Positions 36,529 to 45,664 of a stretch of 64,000 bases of DNA are shown here, piece after piece. Below the pieces are notes generated by a model, which made no database searches, was not told the origin of the DNA, and saw only the letters and a program-made list of their open reading frames with translations. Every line of letters begins with the position of its first letter. Position 1 is the stretch's first letter. The stretch is taken from assembly GCF_048593165.1 (NCBI RefSeq), contig NZ_CP184271.1. One strand, written 5' to 3'. Source of the stretch: Pectobacterium sp013449375. Its GTDB lineage: Bacteria; Pseudomonadota; Gammaproteobacteria; Enterobacterales; Enterobacteriaceae. Position numbers and translations under genes: made by a program.

Positions 36529-37362
36529 ATGATGACAACACAATCGATATTGGCACAAGGTCAGCGGCGTCAGCCCGTACTCGGCGGTGAAATCTGGCTG
36601 GTGGGCGCAGGGCCGGGCGATGTGGAACTGCTGACGCTGAAGGCGCTGCGGGCAATCCAGCAGGCGGATGTGGTGGTCTACGATCGGCTGGTGTCGGCGG
36701 AGATTATGGATTTGGTGCCGGAGCAGACACTGTGCATCGACGTTGGGAAAACGCGCGGTTGTCACCGCCTGTCACAGGAAAAAATCAATCAGCTGTTGGT
36801 CGAACTGGCGCAGGCTGGGCAACGAGTGATCCGTCTGAAAGGTGGAGATCCGTTTATTTTTGGCCGCGGCGGTGAAGAGATGGATTATGCCCAACAGGCC
36901 GGAATTGTCTGCCACGTGGTGCCGGGTATTACTGCCGCGACCGGCTGTGCGGCGGCCGTAGGGCTACCGCTGACCCACCGCGCCTGTGCGCAGTCGGTGC
37001 GCTTCGTGACCGGTCATTCGCGCGATGGCGAACCGCAATTGGACTGGCCGACGCTGGCGGACAACCAGCAAACGCTGGTGTTCTATATGGGGCTGAGCCA
37101 CAGCAGCCGGCTTTGTCAGCGCTTGATCGAGCACGGGCTGTCCGCGCAGACGCCCGTCGCGATTATCGAACGCGGTACCCAGCCGGATCAGCGCTTATTA
37201 ACTGCAACGCTGGCGACTTTACCAGCGCTGCTGGCACGCTATCAGCCACAGTCGCCTAGTCTGCTGGTGGTCGGTGACGTCGTCCGCTTCTGCCGTCATC
37301 CTGCGCTGCACGTTGACGCGGCTCCTGCTCGGCTGACGATGGAAAAACATCAAGCCGCCTGA
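36529..37362 (+). CDS. cobA: Uroporphyrinogen-III C-methyltransferase (CobA type)
   Basis: A 277-residue SAM-dependent methyltransferase that makes precorrin-2, the siroheme precursor. It has VGAGPGDVELLTLKALR, RLKGGDPFIFGRGGEE and VPGITAATGCAA. It carries only the methyltransferase part of CysG. As the last gene of the nas operon it supplies siroheme to nitrite reductase. Start at 36529 (tandem ATGs) after GAGGTG; the upstream in-frame ATG at 36517 is less likely. Confidence 0.93.
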   Translation: MMTTQSILAQGQRRQPVLGGEIWLVGAGPGDVELLTLKALRAIQQADVVVYDRLVSAEIMDLVPEQTLCIDVGKTRGCHRLSQEKINQLLVELAQAGQRVIRLKGGDPFIFGRGGEEMDYAQQAGIVCHVVPGITAATGCAAAVGLPLTHRACAQSVRFVTGHSRDGEPQLDWPTLADNQQTLVFYMGLSHSSRLCQRLIEHGLSAQTPVAIIERGTQPDQRLLTATLATLPALLARYQPQSPSLLVVGDVVRFCRHPALHVDAAPARLTMEKHQAA

Positions 37363-37380
37363 CGGCAACGGCTCCGTGAT

Positions 37381-37782
37381 ATGCTGGAGCTGGCGCGTGA
37401 GATTGGGTTACTATTTGAACGCTGGTCGGTGCCGCTGACGCAGCGTCGGGCGCTGTTATTTTATATTGCACAAGCGGGAAACTCATCCAAACCCGCAGAT
37501 TTCATTGACGCACTGGCAGCACCGCTATCAACCGGTCAGGAGGACATTATGACGATTGCAGAACAATTGAAAAAAATGGGATTCGAGGAAGGAATCCAAC
37601 GCGGTATTCAGCAAGGATTAGAGCAGGGCATTGAACAAGGGATGAAAAGCAGTGCCAGACAAATTGCCCGTAATTTATTGCTAACGGGAATGGATAAGAA
37701 TAGCGTGCAGCAAATTACCCGACTTGAAAACGAAGAGCTGGATCAACTGATCACCGCTATCCTGCATGAAACACAGCATTGA
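37381..37782 (+). pseudogene. Rpn-family nuclease/transposase, C-terminal remnant
   Basis: 133 codons that resemble only the C-terminal third of Rpn (PD-(D/E)XK, formerly transposase_31) proteins: an ALLFYIAQ-type segment, then the repeated GIQRGIQQGLEQGIEQGM tract and a helical tail. The N-terminal nuclease domain is absent and the frame begins 18 bp after the cobA stop, so the 5' part was lost at that junction. Probably inactive; a short internal product remains possible. Confidence 0.75.
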
Positions 37783-37886
37783 TAGCGTACGAAAAGAATC
37801 GGTACGAAAAACTGAGCGTTGCTGATGCCTGTTACAGAAAAAGATCAGCCGAGCAACGCTCACGTCCTTTCGCTAACGCGTTGCGG

Positions 37887-38351
37887 TTAGCCTTTGCGTA
37901 CTCGCGCCGTCAGCCCTTTCAGGAAGTAGCGGATCACCTGATCGCCGCAGGTGCGATAGTTTTTGTGGTCAGGGGCGCGCATCATCGCGGTCACTTCCGG
38001 CACTGAAATGCGGAAATTTTGCTCCAGCAGGATCGCCTGAATATCATCCGTTTTTAATGAAAACGCGACACGCAGTTTTTTCAGAATAATATTGTTGGTC
38101 ATCTTGCGCTCAAACTGCGGCGCAGGCTGGTTTTCATCTTTGCCGCGTTTTTGCAGAATCAGTCCATTCAGGAAATAACTCATCACGATGTCCGGGCAAG
38201 GTTGATAGCCTTCCTCACCCTCTTTTTTGACGTAGCTCGCCAACTGCTGGGGAGGGACGGTCATCTCCACCAGCGCTAGGATCTTCAGCAGGTGGTCATT
38301 GTTCAAATTCAGCATATAGCGCACGCTGCGCAGGACATCGTTATTCATCAT
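37887..38351 (-). CDS. yehS: DUF1456 family protein YehS
   Basis: A 154-residue soluble protein made of two similar halves, each with a helical repeat (DVLRSVRYMLNLNNDHLLKILAL and IILKKLRVAFSLKTDDIQAILL). It matches E. coli YehS in length and in EEGYQPCPDIVMSYFLNGLI and MMRAPDHKNYRTCGDQ. The function is unknown. Convergent with the rpn remnant, with a GAGCGTTGC/GCAACGCTC hairpin between them. Confidence 0.92.
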   Translation of the reverse strand: MMNNDVLRSVRYMLNLNNDHLLKILALVEMTVPPQQLASYVKKEGEEGYQPCPDIVMSYFLNGLILQKRGKDENQPAPQFERKMTNNIILKKLRVAFSLKTDDIQAILLEQNFRISVPEVTAMMRAPDHKNYRTCGDQVIRYFLKGLTARVRKG

Positions 38352-38508
38352 TACGGAAGGGGTCTCGCCGTTCGTCTTGGTACAAAACGCACAGTATAAA
38401 GGGAACGGCGGAGAAATGCAGAAACGATCGTGGAATTAGTGAAACGACTTTTCGACCACGGTGCACTATGGCAGATTCCGTCGTGATGTCTCTGCCCCGT
38501 CAGTAACG

Positions 38509-38814
38509 TTATTCTGCGGCTTGCGACAGAATAGCGTCGAGCAGGCCGGGGAAACGTTGTTGCATATCACTGCGGCGCAGTCGGTTGATGTGCGTCGTGC
38601 CGATGTTGGTGGTATGCAGCAGGCCTGAGTCGCGCAACACGCGAAAATGGTGGGATACGCTGGATTTTGGCCGACCGCCGTCAAGTTCGCTACACGTTGC
38701 TTCTTCTTGTACGGATAAACAACGCACAATGGATAAGCGTACAGGATCGCTCAAGGCATACAGGACGCGCTCAAGGGTAAATTCTTCGGGTGTAGGGTGC
38801 TTAAAAGGTCTCAT
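38509..38814 (-). CDS. ArsR family transcriptional regulator
   Basis: A 101-residue winged-helix protein (LSDPVRLSIVRCL, KSSVSHHFRVLRDSGLLHTTNIG). One cysteine at the start of helix 3 (EEATCSELD) and one in VRCLS are present, but no clear CxC metal site, so it may sense a non-metal signal. It is divergent from the Old Yellow Enzyme gene, with a palindrome in the 85-bp spacer, and probably represses it. Confidence 0.87.
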   Translation of the reverse strand: MRPFKHPTPEEFTLERVLYALSDPVRLSIVRCLSVQEEATCSELDGGRPKSSVSHHFRVLRDSGLLHTTNIGTTHINRLRRSDMQQRFPGLLDAILSQAAE

Positions 38815-38848
38815 GAATGAATTATAGCGTTAGGGTTGTCTAAAATCC

Positions 38849-38862
38849 ATTATTCGAATAAT
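38849..38862. promoter_or_regulatory. Candidate ArsR operator
   Basis: ATTATTCGAATAAT is a perfect 14-bp palindrome in the divergent spacer, followed by a direct repeat ATATCGA-A-ATATCGA. Its position fits autoregulation and control of the oxidoreductase gene. Confidence 0.55.
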
Positions 38863-38899
38863 ATCGAAATATCGAAGTAACCAGATAAGGTAGGAAATT

Positions 38900-39988
38900 A
38901 TGTCCGCACTGTTTCAACCCTTCAAACTGAAAGACATCACGTTACGCAACCGCATTGCCGTTCCACCAATGTGTACCTATTCCGCGAATGATGGCCTGAT
39001 CAACGACTGGCATCAGGTGCATTATGCCGCACTGGCGCGCGGTGGTGCTGGGTTGGTTATCGTAGAAGCGACGGCTGTTGCACCTGAAGGCCGCATCACA
39101 CCGCACTGCACGGGTATCTGGAACGATGAGCAGGCGCAGGCGTTCGCCAAGGTCGCCAAATCCATTAAAGATGCAGGTGCCGTGCCGGGCATTCAGATTG
39201 CACATGCTGGACGTAAAGCCAGCGCCAACATTCCCTGGGAAGGCGACGACCATATCCCTGCTGGCGACTCACGCGGCTGGCAGACCATCGCCCCAACCGC
39301 GCAAGCTTTCGGCGCGAATCTGTCGAAGCAGCCGCAGGAAATGACGCTGGAAGATATCGCTCGCGTTCGTGACGACTTTGTTGCCGCGGCTCGCCGTGCG
39401 CTTGAAGTCGGGTTTGAATGGCTGGAACTGCACTTTGCTCACGGTTATCTGGCACAGAGTTTCTTCTCCGTTCATTCCAACAAGCGTAACGATCAATACG
39501 GCGGCAGTTTTGACAACCGTAGCCGTTTTCTACTGGAAACGTTGGCTGCCGTTCGCGACGTGTGGCCGCAGCACCTGCCGCTGACCGCCCGTTTCGGCGT
39601 GATTGAATTTGACGGACGTGATGAAGAAACCTTGCAGGAATCGATTGAGTTGACACGTCGCTTTAAAGCCGCTGGGCTGGATATGCTGAGTGTGAGTATC
39701 GGTTTTTCTACGCCGACGGCGAATGTTCCGTGGGCGCCAGCCTTTATGGGACCGATTGCACAGCAGGTACGCGAGCAGGCCGATCTTCCTGTCTCTTCCG
39801 CCTGGGGCTTCGGCACGCCGGAACTGGCTGAACAGGCTGTGGCATCGGGTCAGTTGGATCTGGTGATGGTGGGTAAAGCGCATCTGGCGAACCCGCACTG
39901 GAGCTATCAGGCCGCCCGCGAACTGGGCGTTGAACGCGCCTCGTGGACGCTGCCAGCGCCTTACGCCCACTGGCTGGAGCGCTATTAA
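38900..39988 (+). CDS. NADH:flavin oxidoreductase / Old Yellow Enzyme (YqjM/XenA type)
   Basis: A 362-residue FMN-dependent TIM barrel that would reduce activated C=C bonds, nitro compounds or quinones with NAD(P)H. Conserved parts: RIAVPPMCTYSA, QIAHAGRKAS, ELHFAHGYLAQSFFSVHSNKRNDQYGG and SSAWGFGTPELAE near the FMN phosphate. The thermophilic-like YqjM class has Cys in PPMCTYSA, which is present. Paired with the divergent ArsR gene. Confidence 0.9.
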   Translation: MSALFQPFKLKDITLRNRIAVPPMCTYSANDGLINDWHQVHYAALARGGAGLVIVEATAVAPEGRITPHCTGIWNDEQAQAFAKVAKSIKDAGAVPGIQIAHAGRKASANIPWEGDDHIPAGDSRGWQTIAPTAQAFGANLSKQPQEMTLEDIARVRDDFVAAARRALEVGFEWLELHFAHGYLAQSFFSVHSNKRNDQYGGSFDNRSRFLLETLAAVRDVWPQHLPLTARFGVIEFDGRDEETLQESIELTRRFKAAGLDMLSVSIGFSTPTANVPWAPAFMGPIAQQVREQADLPVSSAWGFGTPELAEQAVASGQLDLVMVGKAHLANPHWSYQAARELGVERASWTLPAPYAHWLERY

Positions 39989-40414
39989 TCCCTGTCATTG
40001 CGGATCAATATCTCTGTGGCAGCTATACGCATTCCAATATAAGAAATAGTCGGGTTTCGTGGTGATAAACAGAGCCATTTTTCTGGAGCACTGATGCCAC
40101 GCCCGACTGAGGGCGCCCAATCGTCGGCGCCCTAACACCCTGAATTTTTTAATGAATGATGCCGCTAACGCGGTCCCTTCGACGCTCATACCCGCCTTCC
40201 GAACCGTCAGCGACGCGCTCCCGATGTCTTAGATCTGAGTTGACGCCTTCATTTCTCTGAATCATTCCTAATCCGACAGACTGCTTTGTGCTTGTTTATC
40301 TACATACCCAATATCACACCCTAAAACTTTGGCAGTCTCTGCATCGAAAATAATTTTCTTGCGGGGGCAACTTGCCGAATTTATATGTACACAACGGTTG
40401 CCCAGTTAATATCT
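39989..40414. other. Intergenic region at the edge of the accessory cluster
   Basis: No credible gene. AGGGCGCC (40110-40117) pairs with GGCGCCCT (40126-40133), and a run of six T follows 16 bp later, possibly a weak terminator. The composition becomes more AT-rich to the right of about 40250. Confidence 0.5.
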
Positions 40415-41089
40415 TCAAGCGGCGAGAATTGCTGAATGCTGACGAAGATGATTTTGGAAAAGTTGTGCATAATCTGCTGATACGGCAGCTTTTACGCTTT
40501 CCCTTTTTGCAAGTAATGCTTTCCATGCAGAAACACGCGGTAGTCCTTCAAAAATCGACTCAGACACTGAGGCATCGATGATTGAGAAGTAACGGAAAAT
40601 CGGAGCGTATACCGCATCTACCATACTGAAGTTAGTACCCGAGAAATAAGGCCCCGAGCCCAACTCAGCTTCAATACGTTCAAGCTGGTTACGGAACGAC
40701 GCACGTTTGTTGTCAGCCACAGCTTGATCTGTGGCATTTAAAAATTGCCATGCATTACCAAGTATCGCCGTAGCGAATTCGATCCATCCGCGCTGTTTAG
40801 CACGTATTAATGCATCGTCTGCGTACATTGAAGCACCGTCTTGCGTTTCATTAAGGTACTCGCAGATCACCATGCTCTCGAAAATAATGGCATCTTCACC
40901 GTTTGCTTGATGCACTTTCAGTACTGGCACCTTGCCAGTCGGTGACAGGGCTAGAAACCAATCAGGTTTCGCTGATAGGTCTACATTTATGCGTTCAAAT
41001 GGCACATTTTTTTCGAGCAACACGATTGCTGAACGCTGTACAAAGGGACACAGAGGGTGGCTAATAAGTGTTAGGTCATGGTTAGGCAT
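40415..41089 (-). CDS. Glutathione S-transferase family protein
   Basis: A 224-residue GST. The N-terminal thioredoxin fold has SHPLCPFVQRSAIVLLE (a CPF motif, as in Omega/stringent-starvation-like classes), the cis-proline loop TGKVPVLKV, and the glutathione-contact ESMVICEYL. A helical C-terminal domain follows. The neighbouring SDR is 80 bp upstream on the same strand. A role in conjugation or reduction of electrophiles is inferred. Confidence 0.85.
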   Translation of the reverse strand: MPNHDLTLISHPLCPFVQRSAIVLLEKNVPFERINVDLSAKPDWFLALSPTGKVPVLKVHQANGEDAIIFESMVICEYLNETQDGASMYADDALIRAKQRGWIEFATAILGNAWQFLNATDQAVADNKRASFRNQLERIEAELGSGPYFSGTNFSMVDAVYAPIFRYFSIIDASVSESIFEGLPRVSAWKALLAKRESVKAAVSADYAQLFQNHLRQHSAILAA

Positions 41090-41169
41090 TTCAAACTCCA
41101 GATAAAATAAAAGCCCGCCGCCATAGCAAGGTGGCGAGCTTGAAGAACCATATCGCTTATTTAGATGGT

Positions 41170-41916
41170 TTAGATTGAAACGCCGCCGTCAATGATGATT
41201 TCTGAACCTACGGTCCAGGCGGACTCATCAGATGCGAAATAAAGCACCGCTTGCGCGACTTCTTGAGGCTTACCAAAACGACCTGCTGGGATGGTTGCAA
41301 TGATATCTTTCATCACTTGATCATGGTATTCCACTGGAATCCCCGCCTTATCGTAAAGCGGTGTGTCAACTGGGCCCGGGCTCACTGCGTTGATACGAAT
41401 TCCACGAGAAAGCAATTCGTTAGAAAGTGTTTTTGACATGTTCAGCAATGCCGCTTTGGTTGAGCCATAAACGGAAGAGTTCACGGGGCCGGTGTGAGCA
41501 TTTACTGAGGTATTAAAAACCACGGATGCCGAGCTTGCGAACACGGGCAGCAGTGCCTGCATTAGGAAGTAAGGACCTTTAACGTTGATATCATAAATGC
41601 GGTCGAACGTCTCTTCTGTCCATACCTCGATTGGCATATACATTGATATACCCGCATTCAGGAAAGCGATATCCAGTTCACCAAAGTGTTCTTTAACCGT
41701 TTGAGCCAGAGCTTTCTGCGCATTCACATCAGCGGAATCAGCGCTCACGACTAACACATCATTACCCAGTTCTACTTTCGCCTTTGCGATAGAATCAGGG
41801 TTAACACCAGTAACAATTACGCGTGCACCTTCTGCAACAAACAGCTTCGCTGTTTCAAGACCAATACCACTTGTACCACCCGTAATCAGTGCGCGTTTAC
41901 CTTGTAGTCTAGACAT
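41170..41916 (-). CDS. Short-chain dehydrogenase/reductase
   Basis: A 248-residue classical SDR with TGGTSGIG (cofactor loop, residues 12-19), NAG (about 91), catalytic Ser in NTSVNAH and YGSTK (Tyr and Lys). The C-terminal GSEIIIDGG is typical. The start at 41916 follows GGAGA by 8 nt; the longer frame to 42015 overlaps the promoter region. Divergent from a LysR gene that probably regulates it and the GST. Confidence 0.9.
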   Translation of the reverse strand: MSRLQGKRALITGGTSGIGLETAKLFVAEGARVIVTGVNPDSIAKAKVELGNDVLVVSADSADVNAQKALAQTVKEHFGELDIAFLNAGISMYMPIEVWTEETFDRIYDINVKGPYFLMQALLPVFASSASVVFNTSVNAHTGPVNSSVYGSTKAALLNMSKTLSNELLSRGIRINAVSPGPVDTPLYDKAGIPVEYHDQVMKDIIATIPAGRFGKPQEVAQAVLYFASDESAWTVGSEIIIDGGVSI

Positions 41917-42052
41917 TTCAAATCTCCAAATAGTGTTATCAAGGAATCGGCGAATGACCGATTTGATAGCCACTATAAGTTCATGCGAAGATGGTGATAA
42001 GATTGTATTTTTCAATATGTTTCATGCTTTAAAAGCATAGATGGGTTTTAGG

Positions 42053-42955
42053 ATGGACAGATTACTTTTGATGACATGCTTTGTCCGTACCGCTGAAACA
42101 GGCAGCTTTTCCGCAGCCGGTAGGGATTTAGGCTTAGGGCAACCGAACGTGAGTCGCCATGTTGCCACCCTCGAAGATCATTTGCAGACCAGATTACTTC
42201 ACAGATCAACCCGCAAGCTTTCCCTAACTCCTGAAGGAGAACGTTATTATTTGGAAGCAAGGCGTATTCTGGAAGCCGTTGAAGAGTCAGAGTCTTCTTT
42301 CAGAGAAAATGTTACACCCACAGGGCTATTACGCGTTGCTTGCCCCACAGCATTAGCTCACACATTCTTAGTCCCGCACATCCCAGATTTTTTAGAACGC
42401 TACCCTGAGCTAACACTCGAGCTACAGATTAATGACCGCTATATCAATCTTGTTGATGAAGGGGCTGAACTGGCAATCCGCATTGGACACCTGGAGGACA
42501 GCGCTATGCGTGCCCGCAGACTTGGCATGTATGAGCGAGTCTGTGTTGCCAGTAACAAGTATTTAGCTAAACACGGAACCCCTACTACCCCAGAAGATTT
42601 AAAAAAACATGATTGTTTGATCTATACCTTGCTAACAACAGGAGCTACCTGGAGATTTCAGGATATCAATGTCCCTGTTTCTGGTCGGCTCAGGGTCAAT
42701 TCACCGGAAGCTGTACAGAAGTTTGTTAATGCAGGGGTTGGGATCGCACAAGGCCCAGAATGGCTGTTCGAGGAGGGACTGGAAAATGGCAACTTACAGC
42801 TATTACTGACTGATTACACTGCACCGCCCGTTCCCATTCAAGCCGTTTATGTTGCTAATCGACTTTTACCAAAACGGGCGATTGTGTTCATGGATTTTGT
42901 TGCTGAAATTTTTGAAAAAAATCCCGCATTCAAAGTTTACAACGCAATGAAATGA
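42053..42955 (+). CDS. LysR family transcriptional regulator
   Basis: A 300-residue LTTR. The N-terminal winged helix (TGSFSAAGRDLGLGQPNVSRHVATLEDHLQTRLLHRSTRKLSLTPEGERYY) is complete and the substrate domain is full length. The start at 42053 matches the usual LTTR N-terminus; ATG 42041 is in frame with no ribosome site. It faces the SDR gene across a 137-bp spacer, the classical LTTR layout. Confidence 0.9.
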   Translation: MDRLLLMTCFVRTAETGSFSAAGRDLGLGQPNVSRHVATLEDHLQTRLLHRSTRKLSLTPEGERYYLEARRILEAVEESESSFRENVTPTGLLRVACPTALAHTFLVPHIPDFLERYPELTLELQINDRYINLVDEGAELAIRIGHLEDSAMRARRLGMYERVCVASNKYLAKHGTPTTPEDLKKHDCLIYTLLTTGATWRFQDINVPVSGRLRVNSPEAVQKFVNAGVGIAQGPEWLFEEGLENGNLQLLLTDYTAPPVPIQAVYVANRLLPKRAIVFMDFVAEIFEKNPAFKVYNAMK

Positions 42956-43058
42956 GCCTGAGATAACGGACATATCTGAATCATTAGTAAAATCTAGTCA
43001 ATCTTAGGCTGTATCCCTTAAGAGATGCCCGCCGTCGCGCTTTGCCATATCTCCGGAG

Positions 43059-43439
43059 TCAGGCCATGCAGAAGCCGAGGACGGCGGCCTCCTGGAACAG
43101 GTGCGGGCTGGCCACGACGGAGGAAGGATATGCTGGAAGTTTCGCGCGGAACTCGGGATCAGTGAAGGCGGCGCGGACCGCCTCGGTGGATTCCCACATG
43201 ACATAGTTCAGGTAAGTCGGACTATCGCCGATCGCTCGATGTAGCTGCATGGAAATGAAGCCCGGTTGCTTCGTTATGACCTCGGCAGCCGCCCTGAAAG
43301 CGTCCAGGAGGCCCGCTTCGTCGGCGGGATCGACGACCGTGAAGAGGTTGATGAGTACGAGAGGCGCGGCCGCGATACCGAGTTGGCGGTCAAACGGAAA
43401 TTTCTCGTCTAGAGGTTTGAATGGTTTTATGGTGGCTAT
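43059..43439 (-). CDS. Antibiotic biosynthesis monooxygenase-like protein with AUA in place of the start codon
   Basis: A 126-codon intact frame encoding an ABM-fold protein (LVLINLFTVVDP near residue 30, QPGFISMQLHRAIGDSPTYLNYVMWES). Such proteins are small cofactor-free oxygenases or detoxifying enzymes. The codon expected to be the start is ATA (43437-43439), 7 nt after AGGAG, in the context where relatives have Met-Ala-Thr-Ile-Lys-Pro-Phe. No in-frame ATG, GTG or TTG exists before Met65. Either a weak AUA start is used or the gene is silenced. It lies upstream of, and in the same direction as, no intact partner; the broken reductase is next door. Confidence 0.65.
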   Translation of the reverse strand: MATIKPFKPLDEKFPFDRQLGIAAAPLVLINLFTVVDPADEAGLLDAFRAAAEVITKQPGFISMQLHRAIGDSPTYLNYVMWESTEAVRAAFTDPEFRAKLPAYPSSVVASPHLFQEAAVLGFCMA

Positions 43440-43494
43440 AGTGGCACTCCTGTCTATTGTGAAATTGAACTGGGGTGATCGATGTTGTTTGCAC

Positions 43495-44388
43495 TCAGCT
43501 CAGCATCGACTGCTGGGCGGAGATACCCGCCATCGCGCCTTGCCATATTGCCGTGGTGACCGAGGGGATGCCGGGGTTGGCAAGGTCACCGGCGGCGTAG
43601 ATGCCTGGTATGCTGGTTTCGCGGCGCTCGTCGGTCTTGAGGACGATGCCTGTTGGCGTATTGACCGTGGCGAGGCCCAGTGCGTCATGAAGGCTTGCGG
43701 ATGGTCTGGTACGCGGATGTGCGAATAGGATATCGACTGCGACATCGGGGCTGGTATCGATCTTGATGGTGGCACTATGGCTCCCGTGACGTGTGATTTC
43801 GGTGATCCGGCCATCAACGAGAGGTACATGGCGGGCCGCTAGATCTGCCCTTATGTCGGGAGTGATGTCGTGACCATTGCCGAAGACAGTCAACCTGTCG
43901 GTCCAGTCATGGAAGAGCCTGACCTGATTCATCGACTGCGGGCCAGACCAGACGAGGCCCCAATGCTGGTCAGCAACTTCGAAGCCGTCGCAATAGGGGC
44001 ATGGGATGACGGACGTACCCTAGCCTTCAGCAAAGCCAGGAATATCAGGCATCTGGTCAGCGACGCCATAGCTCAGGATCAGGCGGCGCGCCCTCAGGCT
44101 TTCGTTATCGTCAGTGACGACGCAGAAATTGTCGATGGTGCCGGATACGCTCTCGGCCCGCGCATTGACCATTTTGATCGCAGGGTAGCGCGCGAGTTGC
44201 TGCCGCGCTGCGGCCAGGATGTCGGACGGTGGCTTGTCATCGTGGCCGAGCACACCGTGCGAGCGGCCAGCGAAGCGGTTGCGCGGCCGGCCTGTGTCGA
44301 GGACCGTGACCTTGCGACGGGCACGGCCAAGCTGCAGGGCGGCGGCGAGGCCGGCAAAGCTGCCGCCGATGATGATGACGTCATTCAT
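43495..44388 (-). pseudogene. Thioredoxin-reductase-like NAD(P)/FAD oxidoreductase interrupted by an amber codon
   Basis: One frame of 297 codons from ATG 44388 to the stop at 43495, broken only by TAG at 44020-44022. Both sides are clear parts of one protein: FAD loop IIIGGSFAGLAAAL, VLDTGRPRNRFA and then CPYCDGFEVADQHWGL (redox CxxC) and GIYAAGDLANPG. Relatives have Trp (TGG) at the amber position, so a single G-to-A change explains it. Without suppression only a 122-residue fragment is made. It is divergent from a TetR gene. Confidence 0.85.
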
Positions 44389-44464
44389 GGTGATGAGCTC
44401 CGTGTTGTGGATGGAGGGCGATGGGCTGGACCTGGCGCACCTTGTATATTTACGAAACTACGTG

Positions 44465-44490
44465 GTATCTTAATTACTGAATTAGGATAC
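44465..44490. promoter_or_regulatory. Candidate TetR operator
   Basis: An interrupted inverted repeat, GTATC-T-TAATT-ACTG-AATTA-G-GATAC, lies between the reductase pseudogene and the TetR gene. Such a 26-bp palindrome in a divergent spacer is typical for TetR binding. Confidence 0.6.
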
Positions 44491-44510
44491 TGTCAAGGAC
44501 TGTATTTATC

Positions 44511-45170
44511 GTGACCAAAAATAACAACCAGACCCGGCGGGGCCGGCCCGTCAACGAGGCACTTAGCCAAACAATCGTCGACGCTGCGTCCGAACTCTTT
44601 GTGGAATTGGGCTTTCAAGCGACGACATTGGACAAAATCGCCCAGCGAGCGAAGATATCCAAGCTCAGCATCTATCGGCACTTCGAGAACAAGGAGGCGC
44701 TGTTCAGTGCGGCTATCGTGGCCGGCTGCCATCAGTTGTTTGCACCACAGGCCCTTCTTGAGGGCGTCGACGGTTCGGTTGAAGATCAACTGATGGCGGT
44801 GGGATCATTACTGCTTCGCACGCTGTTGAGATCAGACGTTAGTAGTGTCGAAGCCATGGTCATGGCCGACAAGACGAATCAAAAGTCGTTAAGCAAGCTC
44901 CATTACGAAGCCGGCCCCGCTCATGTCATCGCCCAAATCGAGGCCCTGTTGCGTCAGTTGCACGCGAAGGCGCTCCTGAACGTTCCCGATCCTCTCCAGT
45001 CCGCTCGCCTGTTTGCCGCGCTTTTCAAAGGCTCCGATCTTCTGATTATCGCGCGCTTCGATGAGGCCAGAGCAGAGGACGACAACGAAATCGAATCTTA
45101 TTGTCGGTCGGCCGTCGCCATGTTCATCGCCGCGCACGGTGGCATCCAGGGTACGCTATCGCGGCTATGA
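44511..45170 (+). CDS. TetR family transcriptional regulator
   Basis: A 219-residue TetR regulator with GTG start (44511). The helix-turn-helix is FQATTLDKIAQRAKISKLSIYRHFENKEALFSAAI. The C-terminal ligand domain is full length. Codon choice (many GCC, ATC, CTC) and GC content differ from the flanking SDR/LysR module, as do the two genes it faces, so the three probably arrived together from a GC-rich donor. Confidence 0.87.
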   Translation: MTKNNNQTRRGRPVNEALSQTIVDAASELFVELGFQATTLDKIAQRAKISKLSIYRHFENKEALFSAAIVAGCHQLFAPQALLEGVDGSVEDQLMAVGSLLLRTLLRSDVSSVEAMVMADKTNQKSLSKLHYEAGPAHVIAQIEALLRQLHAKALLNVPDPLQSARLFAALFKGSDLLIIARFDEARAEDDNEIESYCRSAVAMFIAAHGGIQGTLSRL

Positions 45171-45664
45171 TCTTGCTCCGTATTCCCGCTCCCGTCCTCG
45201 TCGCAATGTAACGCCCAAGCGTGATGCTTGCGTTAGCCATCTGGACGCGTTAGAGCCAGCATGGCGATTACAATAATGAGAAAGGAAATATCGGGGATTT
45301 ATAATGCAGGAAAGCAGCTTCCCGTTAATTCACAGAGAAGCATATTGAGATTTTCTGGCTGAGTTTACACGGGCTTTTCAGACTAAATGTCTGGAATGTC
45401 AGCTCTTGCTCATAACTGTCTGATGGGGGATAGGCAACTTCGTGCCAAAAGCCGACGTTTCCAAGATTTGCATTCATTAATCCGCGTAGAACAGATCTCA
45501 TCGCATAGTCATGCAAACATGCCGTGATCATCAGGGAGGTTTTTTCGAGATACGGACAAGGAAAGGTGCTCTAAACAGATAGGAGGCCGCTGAAACGCGC
45601 TTAAGACCCCTGCGGGGGTGCGGCCAAGGGATGCTATGGTAAATCAATACGATTGCAAGCGACA
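45171..45664. other. Gap between accessory modules
   Basis: Nothing convincing. The minus-strand frame at 45325-45531 has no family similarity that I recognise and no good ribosome site. Confidence 0.5.

Noticed and set aside
37814..37862. GAGCGTTGC/GCAACGCTC hairpin as a terminator
   Set aside because: Loop is about 30 nt and no T-run follows; kept only as a comment under yehS.
40314..40526. 70-codon minus-strand Cys/Ser-rich frame overlapping the GST end
   Set aside because: Runs antiparallel-frame through the GST C-terminus and intergenic DNA; no supporting signal.
43870..44514. 214-codon plus-strand frame opposite the broken reductase
   Set aside because: High-GC shadow of the reductase gene; no similarity and overlaps the TetR promoter.
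45325..45531. 68-codon minus-strand frame
   Set aside because: No ribosome site, no recognised domain, composition like non-coding DNA.
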